DNA of 64,000 bases, taken from NCBI GenBank assembly GCA_029238515.1, contig JAQWFW010000016.1, positions 1-64,000 of the forward strand, written 5' to 3'. Under the pieces are notes generated by a model. It was not told where the DNA came from, searched no databases, and was given only the letters and a program-made list of their open reading frames with translations. The position numbers were made by a program, and so were the translations under genes. Position 1 is the first letter of the stretch. The number at the start of each line of letters is the position of its first letter. This DNA is from Flavobacteriaceae bacterium. GTDB lineage: Bacteria; Bacteroidota; Bacteroidia; Flavobacteriales; Flavobacteriaceae. This document shows positions 17,474 through 27,226 of the stretch, one piece after another.

Positions 17474-18901
17474 TTAGTTCGCAAGTTTAACCTCAACGCG
17501 TCTGTTAGTCGCTTTACCTTCTGCTGTATCATTAGAAGCAATTGGTGAAGTTTCACCAAACCCTACAGATGACAATCTTGAGGCATCTACTCCGTTTGAA
17601 GTTAAAAAGTCAACAACTTTTGCTGCTCTTTCTTCGGAAAGTTTCTGGTTGAATTTTTCTGAAGCGGTACTGTCTGTATGTCCTTCAACAACAAAGTTTG
17701 CTTTAGGGTATTCTTTAAGTATTGCAACAATAGCTTGAAGTGTTTCGTTGGCAGCATCTTCGATGTTTGATTTTCCAGATGAAAAGTTAATTGTTCTAGC
17801 ATAACTAGTCAATTTATCTTGTACATCTGCATTTGGCGCCTCTGGACAACCATTATTGGCAACTGTACCCGCTTCATTTGGACATTCATCATCTTTATCT
17901 ATTACTGAATCGCCATCAGTGTCTGGCCATGGGCATCCACCGTTTGCTGCATCACCCGCTTCATTAGGACAGTTGTCTTGAGCATTGGCAACTCCGTCAT
18001 TATCAGCATCTGGGCAACCGTTTAGTGCGGCTACACCTGCTTCATTTGGACAGTTATCTTTGTCGTCAGAAACTCCGTCGCCATCTGTGTCTGCACATCC
18101 ATTAAATTCCGCTAAACCAGGTACTTCTGGACAAGCATCTTCAGAATCTTGGATACCATCTCCGTCTGTGTCAGGACATCCGTTAAACTCTGCTAAACCA
18201 GGTACTTCTGGACAAGCGTCTTTTTTGTCATAAACACCATCTCCATCTGTATCTATCCCACCAAAATTGATAGAAAGCCCTACGTTGTGCTGAAAGTGTG
18301 TTGTAAGATAGTCTTGGAAAGAATGCTTGTACATTGACTGATAAGTCAAGCCAAAGTGGTCAGAAAACCAGTAAGAAAGTCCTATAGTTCCGTTTACTGT
18401 TCCAGCACCAATCAATGCATTTGGGGAACTTCCTGCATTGTTTGAGTTGAAGGCTCCTTCTTCAATCCAAGTATAACCTCCACCTAAGCCAAGAAAAGGC
18501 TCAAAGTTTCCAAAGTTTACAAGGTCTTTCAATGAGTACTTTACTGTTCCATCAAGTGCATAGTATTTCAATTCATCTACAGAAATAGTTTCGTTTGTTG
18601 CATAATCAGATCCCCATTTTTCGATAACGTTAAACGATCCTGAAACACCAAAAGAAAAGTTGTCTGTAAGATACTTTGAAACAGAGATTGTTGACGGTGC
18701 AGTAACATAGTTCCAATGTCCAGTTACATTATAAAACTCATCAAAAAAATCTCCTTGAGGAGAAACTTCTCCAACTGGGTATACGTCAACAGCATTAATC
18801 CCGACAGATATTTGCCAAGGATTGTTGTCATCTTGTGCATTTACGTTGGCAGCAAACACTAATAGTGTAAAGGTAAGTGCCAAACTTTTTAAATTTTTCA
18901 T
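17474..18901 (-). CDS. OmpA-family outer membrane protein with thrombospondin type 3 repeats
   Basis: The 475-residue protein has a signal peptide (residues 1-22, ending NVNAQ) and an N-terminal beta-barrel-like domain to about 215. Five calcium-binding thrombospondin type 3 repeats follow at about 217-350 (DTDGDGVxDxxDxCP pattern). A C-terminal OmpA peptidoglycan-binding domain (about 365-475) has VVEGHTDST and NRRVEVKL. In Bacteroidota this architecture forms abundant outer membrane proteins that tie the membrane to peptidoglycan. It has its own canonical promoter (-33/-7 spacing 19) and its own terminator, so it is an independent, probably highly expressed gene sitting between kbl and addB. 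Confidence 0.92.
   Translation of the reverse strand: MKNLKSLALTFTLLVFAANVNAQDDNNPWQISVGINAVDVYPVGEVSPQGDFFDEFYNVTGHWNYVTAPSTISVSKYLTDNFSFGVSGSFNVIEKWGSDYATNETISVDELKYYALDGTVKYSLKDLVNFGNFEPFLGLGGGYTWIEEGAFNSNNAGSSPNALIGAGTVNGTIGLSYWFSDHFGLTYQSMYKHSFQDYLTTHFQHNVGLSINFGGIDTDGDGVYDKKDACPEVPGLAEFNGCPDTDGDGIQDSEDACPEVPGLAEFNGCADTDGDGVSDDKDNCPNEAGVAALNGCPDADNDGVANAQDNCPNEAGDAANGGCPWPDTDGDSVIDKDDECPNEAGTVANNGCPEAPNADVQDKLTSYARTINFSSGKSNIEDAANETLQAIVAILKEYPKANFVVEGHTDSTASEKFNQKLSEERAAKVVDFLTSNGVDASRLSSVGFGETSPIASNDTAEGKATNRRVEVKLAN
17830..18250 (-). repeat. Coding repeats for thrombospondin type 3 motifs
   Basis: Five successive units encode the Asp-rich TSP3 motif. Two of them repeat [13 protein letters not shown] exactly at the protein level and nearly so at the DNA level, indicating recent duplication of that unit. 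Confidence 0.8.
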
Positions 18902-18935
18902 AATTATTTGTGTATTTTAGAAGTTAAATTCATTG

Positions 18936-18966
18936 CAAAAGTAATACGTTAAATTCACTAAACAAA
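18936..18966 (-). promoter_or_regulatory. Canonical Bacteroidota promoter of the OmpA/TSP3 gene
   Basis: On the minus strand TTTG (18963-18966) is followed after 19 bases by TACTTTTG (18936-18943), matching the TTG / TAnnTTTG consensus with ideal spacing. Transcription would start near 18929, giving a leader of roughly 27 bases before the ATG at 18901. Confidence 0.65.
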
Positions 18967-19018
18967 TATATTACACATAAATTGCTATTTTTCTTTAAAA
19001 AAACTCATAATCAGTTGG

Positions 19019-20215
19019 TTAGGTTATTATACTTAGTGACTTACCAACGCGTTTAAAGGCAGCGATTGCTTGGTCTAAATGCTGTTTTTCATGCGCTGCA
19101 GAAAGTTGCACCCTTATTCTTGCTTTTTCTTTAGGAACGACAGGAAAGAAAAAGCCAATAACATAAATACCCTCTTTTAAAAGTAAATTTGCCATCTTTT
19201 GTGCCAATTTTGCATCATAAAGCATCACTGGAACTATGGCAGAATCGCCATCCACAATATCAAAACCAAGAGTTTTAAGTCCTTTTTTAAAGTAATTTGT
19301 GTTTTCCTCTAACCGATCTCGTAATGTTGTGTCTTTTGATAGTAATTCAAATACTTTTATTGATGCCCCAACCAAAGCAGGTGCTAATGAATTTGAAAAA
19401 AGATAAGGTCTTGACCGCTGACGTAAGATCGAAATAATTTCTTTTTTGCCAGTTGTATAACCTCCCATTCCACCGCCAAGAGCCTTGCCTAATGTTCCTG
19501 TAATAATGTCTATTCGCCCCAAAACATTTTTCTCTTCTAGAGTTCCAATTCCTGTCTTTCCGATAAATCCTGCGGCATGACATTCATCAATCATAACCAT
19601 GGCATCGTATTGCTCTGCCAAATCACAAATATTGTCTAGCGGTGCTACTAAACCATCCATCGAGAACACTCCGTCAGTCACAATAATTTTAAACCGTGCG
19701 CCACTTTCGTTTGCAAATTTTAATTGAACTTCTAAATCTGCCATATCATTGTTTTTGTACCGAAACCGCTTGGCTTTGCACAAACGCACTCCATCGATAA
19801 TGGATGCATGATTTAAACTGTCTGAAATAATTGCATCTTGATCTGTAAGCAAAGGTTCAAACACCCCTCCATTGGCATCAAATGCCGCCGCATAAAGTAT
19901 AGTGTCTTCTGTTTGGTAAAAGTCAGCTATTTTTTGTTCCAATTTTTTGTGAATGTCTTGAGTTCCACAAATAAAACGAACAGAAGCCATACCAAACCCA
20001 TACGTATCCATAGTGTCTTTTGCCGCTTGAATAATCTCTGGATGATTGGCTAAACCCAAATAATTGTTGGCACAAAAGTTTAAAACCGTCTGTCCTGTAT
20101 CTAGAGTAATTTCTGCGCCTTGAGCCGATACAATTATACGCTCCTCTTTATACAAGCCCTGCGCTTTTATAGTGTCAAGCTCTTGTTCTAAATGTTGTTT
20201 TATAGAATTATACAT
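19019..20215 (-). CDS. kbl: Glycine C-acetyltransferase (2-amino-3-ketobutyrate CoA ligase)
   Basis: The 398-residue PLP enzyme belongs to the alpha-oxoamine synthase family. It converts 2-amino-3-oxobutyrate plus CoA to glycine and acetyl-CoA in threonine breakdown. The N-terminal [14 protein letters not shown], the [13 protein letters not shown] segment and the PLP lysine in [15 protein letters not shown] (about residue 242) fit Kbl closely. Length matches the family (about 398). The gene starts 12 bases after the addA stop and is probably cotranscribed with it. No threonine dehydrogenase gene is in the window. Confidence 0.92.
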   Translation of the reverse strand: MYNSIKQHLEQELDTIKAQGLYKEERIIVSAQGAEITLDTGQTVLNFCANNYLGLANHPEIIQAAKDTMDTYGFGMASVRFICGTQDIHKKLEQKIADFYQTEDTILYAAAFDANGGVFEPLLTDQDAIISDSLNHASIIDGVRLCKAKRFRYKNNDMADLEVQLKFANESGARFKIIVTDGVFSMDGLVAPLDNICDLAEQYDAMVMIDECHAAGFIGKTGIGTLEEKNVLGRIDIITGTLGKALGGGMGGYTTGKKEIISILRQRSRPYLFSNSLAPALVGASIKVFELLSKDTTLRDRLEENTNYFKKGLKTLGFDIVDGDSAIVPVMLYDAKLAQKMANLLLKEGIYVIGFFFPVVPKEKARIRVQLSAAHEKQHLDQAIAAFKRVGKSLSIIT

Positions 20216-20227
20216 GAAAAAATAGTT

Positions 20228-23200
20228 TTAAGTGTATGTTTTTATAGTGAGCTCTGGATGAATATATACCAGTATTTTTTTTTCTACTTTGTAGCCCATT
20301 TGATGTACAACGGTAGCATAATTTTCCAACTGCTGTTGATGCTTTTCGCGGTACACTCCTGTTTTGTAATCTATAATAATTACACGATTGTTGGGGGCAA
20401 TAACCAATCGATCTGGAATGATGATTTGACCGGAGCTAGTAATTATTTCTCGCTCATTATAAACCTCAACCTCTGAGCTAAAATAGGGCTGAAGTTGGGG
20501 ATGAAAAACAATAGATTCTAAAATTTGATACAGTGCTGCGCTTTGATCTTTCGCAATGAGCCCTTCTTCTAAGAAGTTATTAATTGTAATTTGAATATCT
20601 GATGAAAGATATACTTTTGATAATAGAAGATGAATTAAATTTCCTTTTTCTATCGCTTCTTTCTGAGCGCTATCCCAAAAATAATCCGCTTTTGTTGCCA
20701 TAGAAACATTCAATTGATTTTTGGGTGTCGAAACAAATTTGGCTTGAAGTTCCATCGGAAATTTTGGATCGCTTTCTGGCGTTATTTTTTCAAGTGAACC
20801 AAAAGTATACTTAGAAACCCCTGACTCCCATTTGCCCTCAGACTTAAGAAACCCTATAAGAAGATCTGAATATGTTTTTAAATCTTCGGAAGATTTTGAA
20901 GCTCCCGAGGCATTGCCAATAATATAAAGTTGTTCTGTGGCTCGAGTTAGTGCAACATAAAGCAGATTGATGTTATCCAATTCCATTACAGATTGATGCG
21001 CTTCGTGCCTAGCTTTACCCTCAGGTCCAAACTGCTCAAAATCTTTATTGTAATTCATTAAGAAAAAAGGGAAATCCTTATGTAAATGTGCCGTCGGCAT
21101 CCACTCTTTCGGTTCAATTTCTTTGTATATATTTAATTCCGCAAAAGGAAAAATAACCACAGGAAATTCTAACCCTTTTGATTTATGCACGGTCATAATC
21201 TGAACAGCATCCAACCCTTTTGGAGAGACAATACTGAGCTTTTCTTTGTTTTGTTCAAAATAATTCAAAAATTGAGTGATACTCGCTGAATGTTTTTGAG
21301 AAAACTCAAACACTTCGTCTAAGAAAAACTGAACATGTGCATTGGTATTTTGCACCAAATGAAATCCCGTTATGATGTATTCTGCCAATTCGTAGACCGA
21401 TAGTTGAATGGCGCTTCTTGGATCAAAATTAATGCCTAATTGGCCCATGGCTGCAAAACAAGATGTCATGTCCAATTGAAGGTGATTTAATCGAAACTGA
21501 TGTCCTTCTGTAATATGATGGCGGTCTACTAAATAATTTATAACATTCAGTTTGGCCGCAGTATTTTCATTGTCTTGTAAATACAAGAAAACGTTGATGA
21601 TGAGCTGGACTTCTTTGGATTCTGAAATCAATAATGTTTCATTTGAGATGATGTCAAGCCCTTTCGAAATCAGATAGTTTGCAACAGCAACGCCTTCTTT
21701 TCGTTTTCGGACCAAAACACAAATATCTTTGTGAGCCGCATCTTCATTTGACGCCATATATTCCTCTATAGTTGTATGAACTTCTTTGGCATAGAGCACA
21801 TCTTTGTCATCTCCTTTTTCGAAATCTAAAAAAGAAAGATGAACATAGCCCTCTTTGGTGTTGTGAATGTCCTGAACCGCTGATTCATAAAGAGATTTGT
21901 GCACAGGATTAGAAAAAATAGTGCTTGAGCAATACTTAAAAAAATCGTTGTTAAATTTTACAACTTCTTGGCAACTTCGGTAATTCTTTGGTAAACTCAA
22001 AACACTTGCTTCAACAGTTAAATCGTGTTTATTGTTTATAAGATTTATAAACTGCTCAGGGTTTCCGCCTCGCCAACGATAAATAGACTGTTTTGCATCT
22101 CCTACCAACAAAACGCCTCCCTGTTCGGAAGATAGTGCATTGGTCACCAATGGCTCAAGGTTGGCCCACTGCAGTTCCGAAGTGTCTTGAAATTCATCAA
22201 TAAAATAATGATTGAATTTTTCTCCAATACGTTCATATATAAAGGGTGCTGGCTGGGCTTTAATTTCTTTGCCAATAATGGTGTTAAACTCAGAAATTAA
22301 TAAAATATTCTGTGCTTGTTTGATGGTATTAATCTCATTTTGAATGAGCGTCAAAACGGAGAGTGGTGTTAGATTTTTTTTAATATTTTGAAGATAGCGC
22401 AAGCGATAAACCGCACGTTTTGTGCTTAAGAATGCCAACACTAAATCTGGTCGTAAAGCATCAATTTTTTGAGCAATCGCTCCTGGTGTCGTTTTCGTGT
22501 AAAACTGAGTTATTTCAATATTATTTTGCCAGACTAAATCAAATTTTAGCTGATATTTTTTTTCAGCCAATGCAGAAAAGTGTTTCGGTAAAAGACTCTT
22601 ATAAAAATCTTTGGCACTCAATCCGCTAGATGCAATAAGCTTTAAAACCTGAGTAGCTGCATCTGAGATCTCCTGTTCTACAGCATTGTACTCTTTAACA
22701 ATTTTTGCTTTAAAATCATCAAATGCGGCTAATTTTTGTCCAGACAACAACTCTAAATATGGCAAAGAAGTTTCTTGCGTCAATAATTTTGCCGATTTAT
22801 ATAAGTCTAATACTATGTCCCAACTTTTGTCGTCGTCAGATTTGGCAAGAGCATATGTGACTAAAGTTTTTGTAAGCGCTTTGTCCTGCCCTATTTTTGA
22901 AATCATCTGATCTACGGCCTTTCGCAATAAAGTGTCTGTGTCTAGCTCAACCTCAAAATTTATGGGAAGCTTAAGATCGTGAGCAAATGTTCTGATTAGG
23001 CGTTGATTAAATTTGTCGATTGTAGACACATCAAACCCACCATAGTTATGGAGAATTTTCTGGATTAATTGTTTAGCCTTTTCATGAATTGTTAAAGGAG
23101 CTAAACCCAAATCTTTCACTAAATCGGAAAACAAATCGTCCTTTTCGTTAAGGATTTTAGGAGATGAAAAGCGCAACAATGCGGCAACAATACGGCTTTT

Positions 23201-23362
23201 CATTTCATCTACGGCTTTGTTCGTAAATGTGATAGCCAGCACATGACGGTGAGGCAGATAGGCCTGTGAAGTCAATACAATTTTTAAATAATCCTTGACC
23301 AAAGTGTAAGTTTTACCACTTCCGGCAGATGCATTGTATATCTTGAATGTTGAACCGTCCAC
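20228..23362 (-). CDS. addA: AddA-like UvrD-family helicase-nuclease
   Basis: The 1044-residue protein has all superfamily 1 helicase landmarks. Walker A is NASAGSGKTYTLVKDY (about 10-25), Walker B is FIDEFQDTSELQW (about 389), then VGDAKQSIYRWRGG, LPKNYRS, TVHKSKGLEFP (about 726) and VALTRATEQLY. The C-terminal nuclease domain carries IIDYKTG at about 998 and a QLENYA motif after it, so it combines ATP-driven unwinding with a PD-(D/E)XK nuclease like AddA. With AddB it would process DNA double-strand ends for RecA loading. It is transcribed divergently from sodA. Confidence 0.9.
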   Translation of the reverse strand: MDGSTFKIYNASAGSGKTYTLVKDYLKIVLTSQAYLPHRHVLAITFTNKAVDEMKSRIVAALLRFSSPKILNEKDDLFSDLVKDLGLAPLTIHEKAKQLIQKILHNYGGFDVSTIDKFNQRLIRTFAHDLKLPINFEVELDTDTLLRKAVDQMISKIGQDKALTKTLVTYALAKSDDDKSWDIVLDLYKSAKLLTQETSLPYLELLSGQKLAAFDDFKAKIVKEYNAVEQEISDAATQVLKLIASSGLSAKDFYKSLLPKHFSALAEKKYQLKFDLVWQNNIEITQFYTKTTPGAIAQKIDALRPDLVLAFLSTKRAVYRLRYLQNIKKNLTPLSVLTLIQNEINTIKQAQNILLISEFNTIIGKEIKAQPAPFIYERIGEKFNHYFIDEFQDTSELQWANLEPLVTNALSSEQGGVLLVGDAKQSIYRWRGGNPEQFINLINNKHDLTVEASVLSLPKNYRSCQEVVKFNNDFFKYCSSTIFSNPVHKSLYESAVQDIHNTKEGYVHLSFLDFEKGDDKDVLYAKEVHTTIEEYMASNEDAAHKDICVLVRKRKEGVAVANYLISKGLDIISNETLLISESKEVQLIINVFLYLQDNENTAAKLNVINYLVDRHHITEGHQFRLNHLQLDMTSCFAAMGQLGINFDPRSAIQLSVYELAEYIITGFHLVQNTNAHVQFFLDEVFEFSQKHSASITQFLNYFEQNKEKLSIVSPKGLDAVQIMTVHKSKGLEFPVVIFPFAELNIYKEIEPKEWMPTAHLHKDFPFFLMNYNKDFEQFGPEGKARHEAHQSVMELDNINLLYVALTRATEQLYIIGNASGASKSSEDLKTYSDLLIGFLKSEGKWESGVSKYTFGSLEKITPESDPKFPMELQAKFVSTPKNQLNVSMATKADYFWDSAQKEAIEKGNLIHLLLSKVYLSSDIQITINNFLEEGLIAKDQSAALYQILESIVFHPQLQPYFSSEVEVYNEREIITSSGQIIIPDRLVIAPNNRVIIIDYKTGVYREKHQQQLENYATVVHQMGYKVEKKILVYIHPELTIKTYT

Positions 23363-23404
23363 TAAATAAAATTTATAGCAAAATAAACAATCTAAATAAC
23401 ATAC

Positions 23405-23437
23405 TTGATTTAATTTGTGTGGAAAATCGTAAATTTG
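23405..23437 (+). promoter_or_regulatory. Promoter of the superoxide dismutase gene
   Basis: TTG (23405-23407) and TAAATTTG (23430-23437) match the -33 and -7 elements with a 22-base spacer, within the usual 17-23. The leader to the ATG at 23471 would be about 27 bases. Confidence 0.55.
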
Positions 23438-23470
23438 ACCTAAAGTATTTAACCCTTAAAAAATTATTAT

Positions 23471-24079
23471 ATGGCTTTTGAATTACCAAAATTAAACTAT
23501 GCTTACAACGCATTGGAACCAAACATTGATGCAAGAACAATGGAAATACACCATTCTAAGCACCACAATGGATACACTACAAAATTAAATGCTGCAATTG
23601 CTGGAACAGCTCTAGAAAATGAAAGTATAGAGTCTATTCTGACGTCTTTAGACATGAACAATAGCGCCGTTAGAAATAATGGTGGGGGATTTTATAACCA
23701 CAGCTTATTTTGGGAGGTGATGAGCCCTGTAGACAAGGGAGAGCTCTCTGGAGAATTGAAGGATGCCATTATGGATGCTTATGGGTCTTTTGAAGACTTT
23801 AAAAATGCTTTTTCTAAAGCGGCAGCAACACAATTTGGTTCTGGATGGGCTTGGCTGTGTGTTCATAAAGGCGGTAAAGTAGAAGTTTGCTCTACCGCAA
23901 ACCAAGACAACCCGCTCATGCCTGGCGTTTCATGTGGTGGTACTCCAATTTTAGGAATTGACGTGTGGGAACACGCCTACTACTTAAACTACCAAAATAG
24001 ACGTCCAGATTATATCAATGCGTTTTTCAATGTGATCAATTGGAATGAAGTAGCGAAACGATTTGCGGCTGCTAAATAA
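23471..24079 (+). CDS. sodA: Superoxide dismutase, Fe/Mn family
   Basis: The 202-residue protein is of normal length for a cytosolic Fe/Mn superoxide dismutase. Metal ligands are visible: His in [12 protein letters not shown] (about 27), His in [11 protein letters not shown] (about 78), and Asp and His in [13 protein letters not shown] (about 162-166). No signal peptide is present. Iron versus manganese use cannot be decided from reading alone. It has its own promoter and a strong terminator, so it is a single-gene unit that removes superoxide in the cytoplasm. Confidence 0.95.
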   Translation: MAFELPKLNYAYNALEPNIDARTMEIHHSKHHNGYTTKLNAAIAGTALENESIESILTSLDMNNSAVRNNGGGFYNHSLFWEVMSPVDKGELSGELKDAIMDAYGSFEDFKNAFSKAAATQFGSGWAWLCVHKGGKVEVCSTANQDNPLMPGVSCGGTPILGIDVWEHAYYLNYQNRRPDYINAFFNVINWNEVAKRFAAAK

Positions 24080-24102
24080 GAAGAAATCAACATAGTAAAA
24101 AT

Positions 24103-24132
24103 AAAAAAGGTGAACAGATGTTCACCTTTTTT
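24103..24132 (+). terminator. Rho-independent terminator of sodA
   Basis: GGTGAACA and TGTTCACC pair around a 2-base centre, flanked by six A before and six T after (24103-24132). It lies 23 bases after the sodA stop. The structure is symmetric, so it could also stop transcripts from the minus side. Confidence 0.9.
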
Positions 24133-24210
24133 GCCCCAAATCTACCATGAACTTAACCTACTTATGTTATGGTGATTCAAATATATACTTTAATTATATA
24201 GCAGTACTAT

Positions 24211-24256
24211 TTTTTAGATGAAATGCATTTTTTTTAGATGAAATGCATTTTTTTAG
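24211..24256. repeat. 20-bp tandem repeat (2.3 copies) with a palindromic core
   Basis: The unit TTTTTAGATGAAATGCATTT occurs at 24211-24230 and exactly again at 24231-24250, then the start of a third copy follows. Each unit holds the perfect palindrome AAATGCATTT. The array abuts and partly covers the stop codon (24253-24255, minus) of the amidotransferase gene. Confidence 0.9.
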
Positions 24257-26151
24257 TAAGCTCGTTCATTTTTCCCTTCGTAAAAATTAATAAACGCCTG
24301 GTTCACAACTCGATTTCCGCCGTCGGTTGGATAATTTCCCGTAAAATACCAGTCTCCCAAATTGTCTGGGCAAGCTTTATGCAAATTCTCAATGGTTTGG
24401 AATATAATCACAACCTCTGCATTGATCTCTTCAGCACTCAGAAGTTCAGAGATTTTTTGTGATATTTGTTCCGCTGTAAACGGCGCATATATCTCTTTCA
24501 CAAAATTCTTTACCTCATGATCACTCAAGTGCGCTTGTGCTTTACATTTGGCATAAACCTCTTCGATGAGTTGTATTTTGTTTTGGTCTTTCAAAAGTGC
24601 TAGTGCAGCTCTAAAAGCCACTAAACCTTCCAAGTTTGCCATATCAATTCCATAACAATCTGGATAGCGAATTTGTGGAGCGGAGGACACTACTACAATT
24701 TTCTTGGGCGAAAGACGATCCAACATCTTAAGAATACTTTTCTTTAGTGTTGTTCCACGAACTATGCTATCATCAATAATAACAAGATTGTCCTCTTTCT
24801 TGATCACTCCATATGTAATATCATATACATGTGCAACTAAGTCATCTCTACTGCTGTCTTCAGTGATAAAGGTCCTAAGCTTAACATCTTTTATCGCTAT
24901 TTTTTCAATACGTGTATGCTGTGATAAAATTTGAGTGACTTTCTCCGCAGAAAGAGAACGCTTTCCCTTAAGTATTTTTTCTGTTTTAGTTTTGTTTAAA
25001 AAAGATTCAACAGATTCTACCATACCAAAAAATGAGGTTTCTGCAGTATTAGGAATAAAAGAAAAAACAGTGTTTTCTATGTCATTGTCGATATGTTTCA
25101 GCACTTCTGGAACAATCAGCTTACCCAACATTTTACGTTCTTTGTATATTTCGGCATCACTCCCACGTGAAAAATAAATACGTTCAAAAGAACACGCTTT
25201 GCGTTCTGTTGGCTCCAAAATCTTATTGATTTTCGTTTGCCCTGACTTTTTGGTAATAATGGCGTGTCCTGGGGGAAGCTCATGTACGGATTCATATGCT
25301 ACATTGAAAACAGTCTGAATCACTGGACGCTCTGAAGCAACCACAACAACCTCATCGTCCATATAATAATAAGCGGGACGAATCCCTGCCGGATCGCGCA
25401 AAACAAATGAATCGCCATGCCCTATCATCCCTGCCATTGCATAACCTCCATCCCAATTCTTTGCCGATTTTTTTAAGATCTTTTTCAGGCTTAGACGTTC
25501 TGCGATAAGTGGCGAGCACTCCATTTTGGTATAGCCCTCTTTTTTTAGCTTTTTGTACAATTTGGATACCGCATCATCCAAAAAATGACCAATTCGTTCC
25601 ATAATAGTGATGGTGTCGGTGTACTCTTTAGGGTGTTGACCAATTTCAACTAAATTTTTAAACAATTGACGAACATTAGTCATGTTAAAATTACCAGCGA
25701 GGATAAGATTACGGTGCATCCAGTTATTTTGTCTCAAAAACGGATGTACACTTTCAACACTATTTTTGCCAAAGGTACCATAGCGTACATGGCCCAACAT
25801 TACCTCTCCAAGGTAAGGAACCATCTTTTTCTGTTTTGAAATGTCATTGGTGCAATCTGGGTTTTTAGCCAAAACATCATTGATGCGTTGGTTGATTTGC
25901 TCAAATACATCCTGAATTGGCTGTTGTGCTACGGAACGCACTCGGCTGATGTAACGTTCCCCTGGATTCATATCCAATTTGATACTTGCAAAGCCCGCAC
26001 CATCTTGTCCTCTATTGTGCTGCTTTTCCATGATAAGGTACATCTTGTTGATGCCATAAAAAGCAGTACCATATTTTTCTTTGTAATATTCAAGGGGCTT
26101 TAAAAGGCGTATGTGGGCTATGCCACATTCGTGTTTGATTGCATCACTCAT
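24253..26151 (-). CDS. Amidophosphoribosyltransferase family protein (PurF-like)
   Basis: The 632-residue protein has an N-terminal class II glutamine amidotransferase domain; the catalytic Cys is at position 9 (MSDAIKHECGIAH), with RGQDGAGF and VMLGHVRYGT motifs. The C-terminal phosphoribosyltransferase domain carries the PRPP loop VIIDDSIVRGTT at about 461. PurF makes phosphoribosylamine from PRPP and glutamine, the first step of purine synthesis. It is longer than E. coli PurF (505), as in the long Bacteroidota paralogue, and Cys 9 would need N-terminal processing to act as the free nucleophile. The neighbours are a PfkB kinase, rnhA and purN. A second shorter purF may exist elsewhere, so the exact role is open. 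Confidence 0.85.
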   Translation of the reverse strand: MSDAIKHECGIAHIRLLKPLEYYKEKYGTAFYGINKMYLIMEKQHNRGQDGAGFASIKLDMNPGERYISRVRSVAQQPIQDVFEQINQRINDVLAKNPDCTNDISKQKKMVPYLGEVMLGHVRYGTFGKNSVESVHPFLRQNNWMHRNLILAGNFNMTNVRQLFKNLVEIGQHPKEYTDTITIMERIGHFLDDAVSKLYKKLKKEGYTKMECSPLIAERLSLKKILKKSAKNWDGGYAMAGMIGHGDSFVLRDPAGIRPAYYYMDDEVVVVASERPVIQTVFNVAYESVHELPPGHAIITKKSGQTKINKILEPTERKACSFERIYFSRGSDAEIYKERKMLGKLIVPEVLKHIDNDIENTVFSFIPNTAETSFFGMVESVESFLNKTKTEKILKGKRSLSAEKVTQILSQHTRIEKIAIKDVKLRTFITEDSSRDDLVAHVYDITYGVIKKEDNLVIIDDSIVRGTTLKKSILKMLDRLSPKKIVVVSSAPQIRYPDCYGIDMANLEGLVAFRAALALLKDQNKIQLIEEVYAKCKAQAHLSDHEVKNFVKEIYAPFTAEQISQKISELLSAEEINAEVVIIFQTIENLHKACPDNLGDWYFTGNYPTDGGNRVVNQAFINFYEGKNERAY

Positions 26152-26222
26152 GTGTGAAGATTGTGTTGTGTGTGGTTAGTGTTTGTATAAAATAACATTT
26201 CTGCTCTAAAATAGTACAATTT

Positions 26223-27149
26223 TTAGGTTAGTTCTATATCAAATTGGGTTAAATTCTTAAACAATTGAAGCCGTTTAAAAACTTCTTTCGGTGCTAAATT
26301 ACACATTCTTTCGGTGCCAAATTTTTCCACACTAAACGACGCTAATGCGGAACCATAGACGACCGCATTTTTCATGTTTTCAAAAGAAAAATCATTGGTT
26401 TTTGTTAAAAACCCAGCAAATCCCCCTGCAAAAGTATCTCCAGCCCCTGTAGGGTCAAAAACTTCCTCTAAAGGAAGTGCAGGGGCAAAAAAGACATTAT
26501 CGCCATTGAAAAGAAGAGCACCATGTTCACCTTTTTTGATCACCACATATTTTGGCCCCATTTCATGTATTTTTCTTGCCGCAGCAACCAATGAGCTTTG
26601 ACCAGACAATTGTCTGGCTTCTTCATCATTTATTGTAATAATGTCAACTCTTTTTATGACTGCCATCAAATCTTCTAATGTGTTGTCCATCCAAAAATTC
26701 ATGGTGTCTAGTATAACTAAAGCATCGTCGTTTGTAATTTGATCTAAAACACTGGATTGTACAAGCGGATGTAGATTTCCCAAAACAACAACGCTCGCCT
26801 TCTTGAAATTTGTGGGTACAACGGGTTGAAAATCTGACAAAACATTTAGTTCGGTAGACAAAGTGTCTCTTGTATTCATGTCATTGTGGTAGCGGCCGCT
26901 CCAAAAAAATGTTTTCCCAGTGGAGATAATTTCAACCGCAGAAATATCAATGTTGTGACTGCGCAACAGCTCCAAATGGGCTTCTGGGAAATCTCCTCCA
27001 ACAACCGATACTATAGCGCTCTCTACATTAAATTGTGAAGCGGAGAGCCCAATGTAAGGTGCGGAGCCTCCTAAAATCTTATCTGTTTTACCAAAAGGCG
27101 TTTCAATGGCGTCGAATGCTACAGTACCAACAATGAGGAGTTTATTCAT
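26223..27149 (-). CDS. PfkB-family sugar or nucleoside kinase
   Basis: The 308-residue protein has ribokinase-family signatures: an N-terminal GGSAPYIGLSASQF substrate-binding region, a central TINDEEARQLSG segment and the ATP-binding and catalytic motif DPTGAGDTFAGGFAG (about 236-250, Asp base in GAGD). Length is normal. It lies 71 bases upstream of the PurF-like gene and 77 bases downstream of rnhA on the same strand. The purine context suggests a ribose or nucleoside substrate, but sequence alone does not fix it. Confidence 0.88.
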   Translation of the reverse strand: MNKLLIVGTVAFDAIETPFGKTDKILGGSAPYIGLSASQFNVESAIVSVVGGDFPEAHLELLRSHNIDISAVEIISTGKTFFWSGRYHNDMNTRDTLSTELNVLSDFQPVVPTNFKKASVVVLGNLHPLVQSSVLDQITNDDALVILDTMNFWMDNTLEDLMAVIKRVDIITINDEEARQLSGQSSLVAAARKIHEMGPKYVVIKKGEHGALLFNGDNVFFAPALPLEEVFDPTGAGDTFAGGFAGFLTKTNDFSFENMKNAVVYGSALASFSVEKFGTERMCNLAPKEVFKRLQLFKNLTQFDIELT

Positions 27150-27226
27150 AAAAACAGAAAATTAAAAGGCAAATTTACAAAAAATAATAGGTTAATGGTG
27201 TTAAATTTAGACCAAAAAAGTAACCC

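Noticed and set aside
17985-18233. Plus-strand frame rich in Ser/Pro/Ala opposite the TSP3 repeats
   Set aside because: It is a mirror of the repetitive Asp-rich coding of the minus-strand OmpA gene, with no signal of its own.
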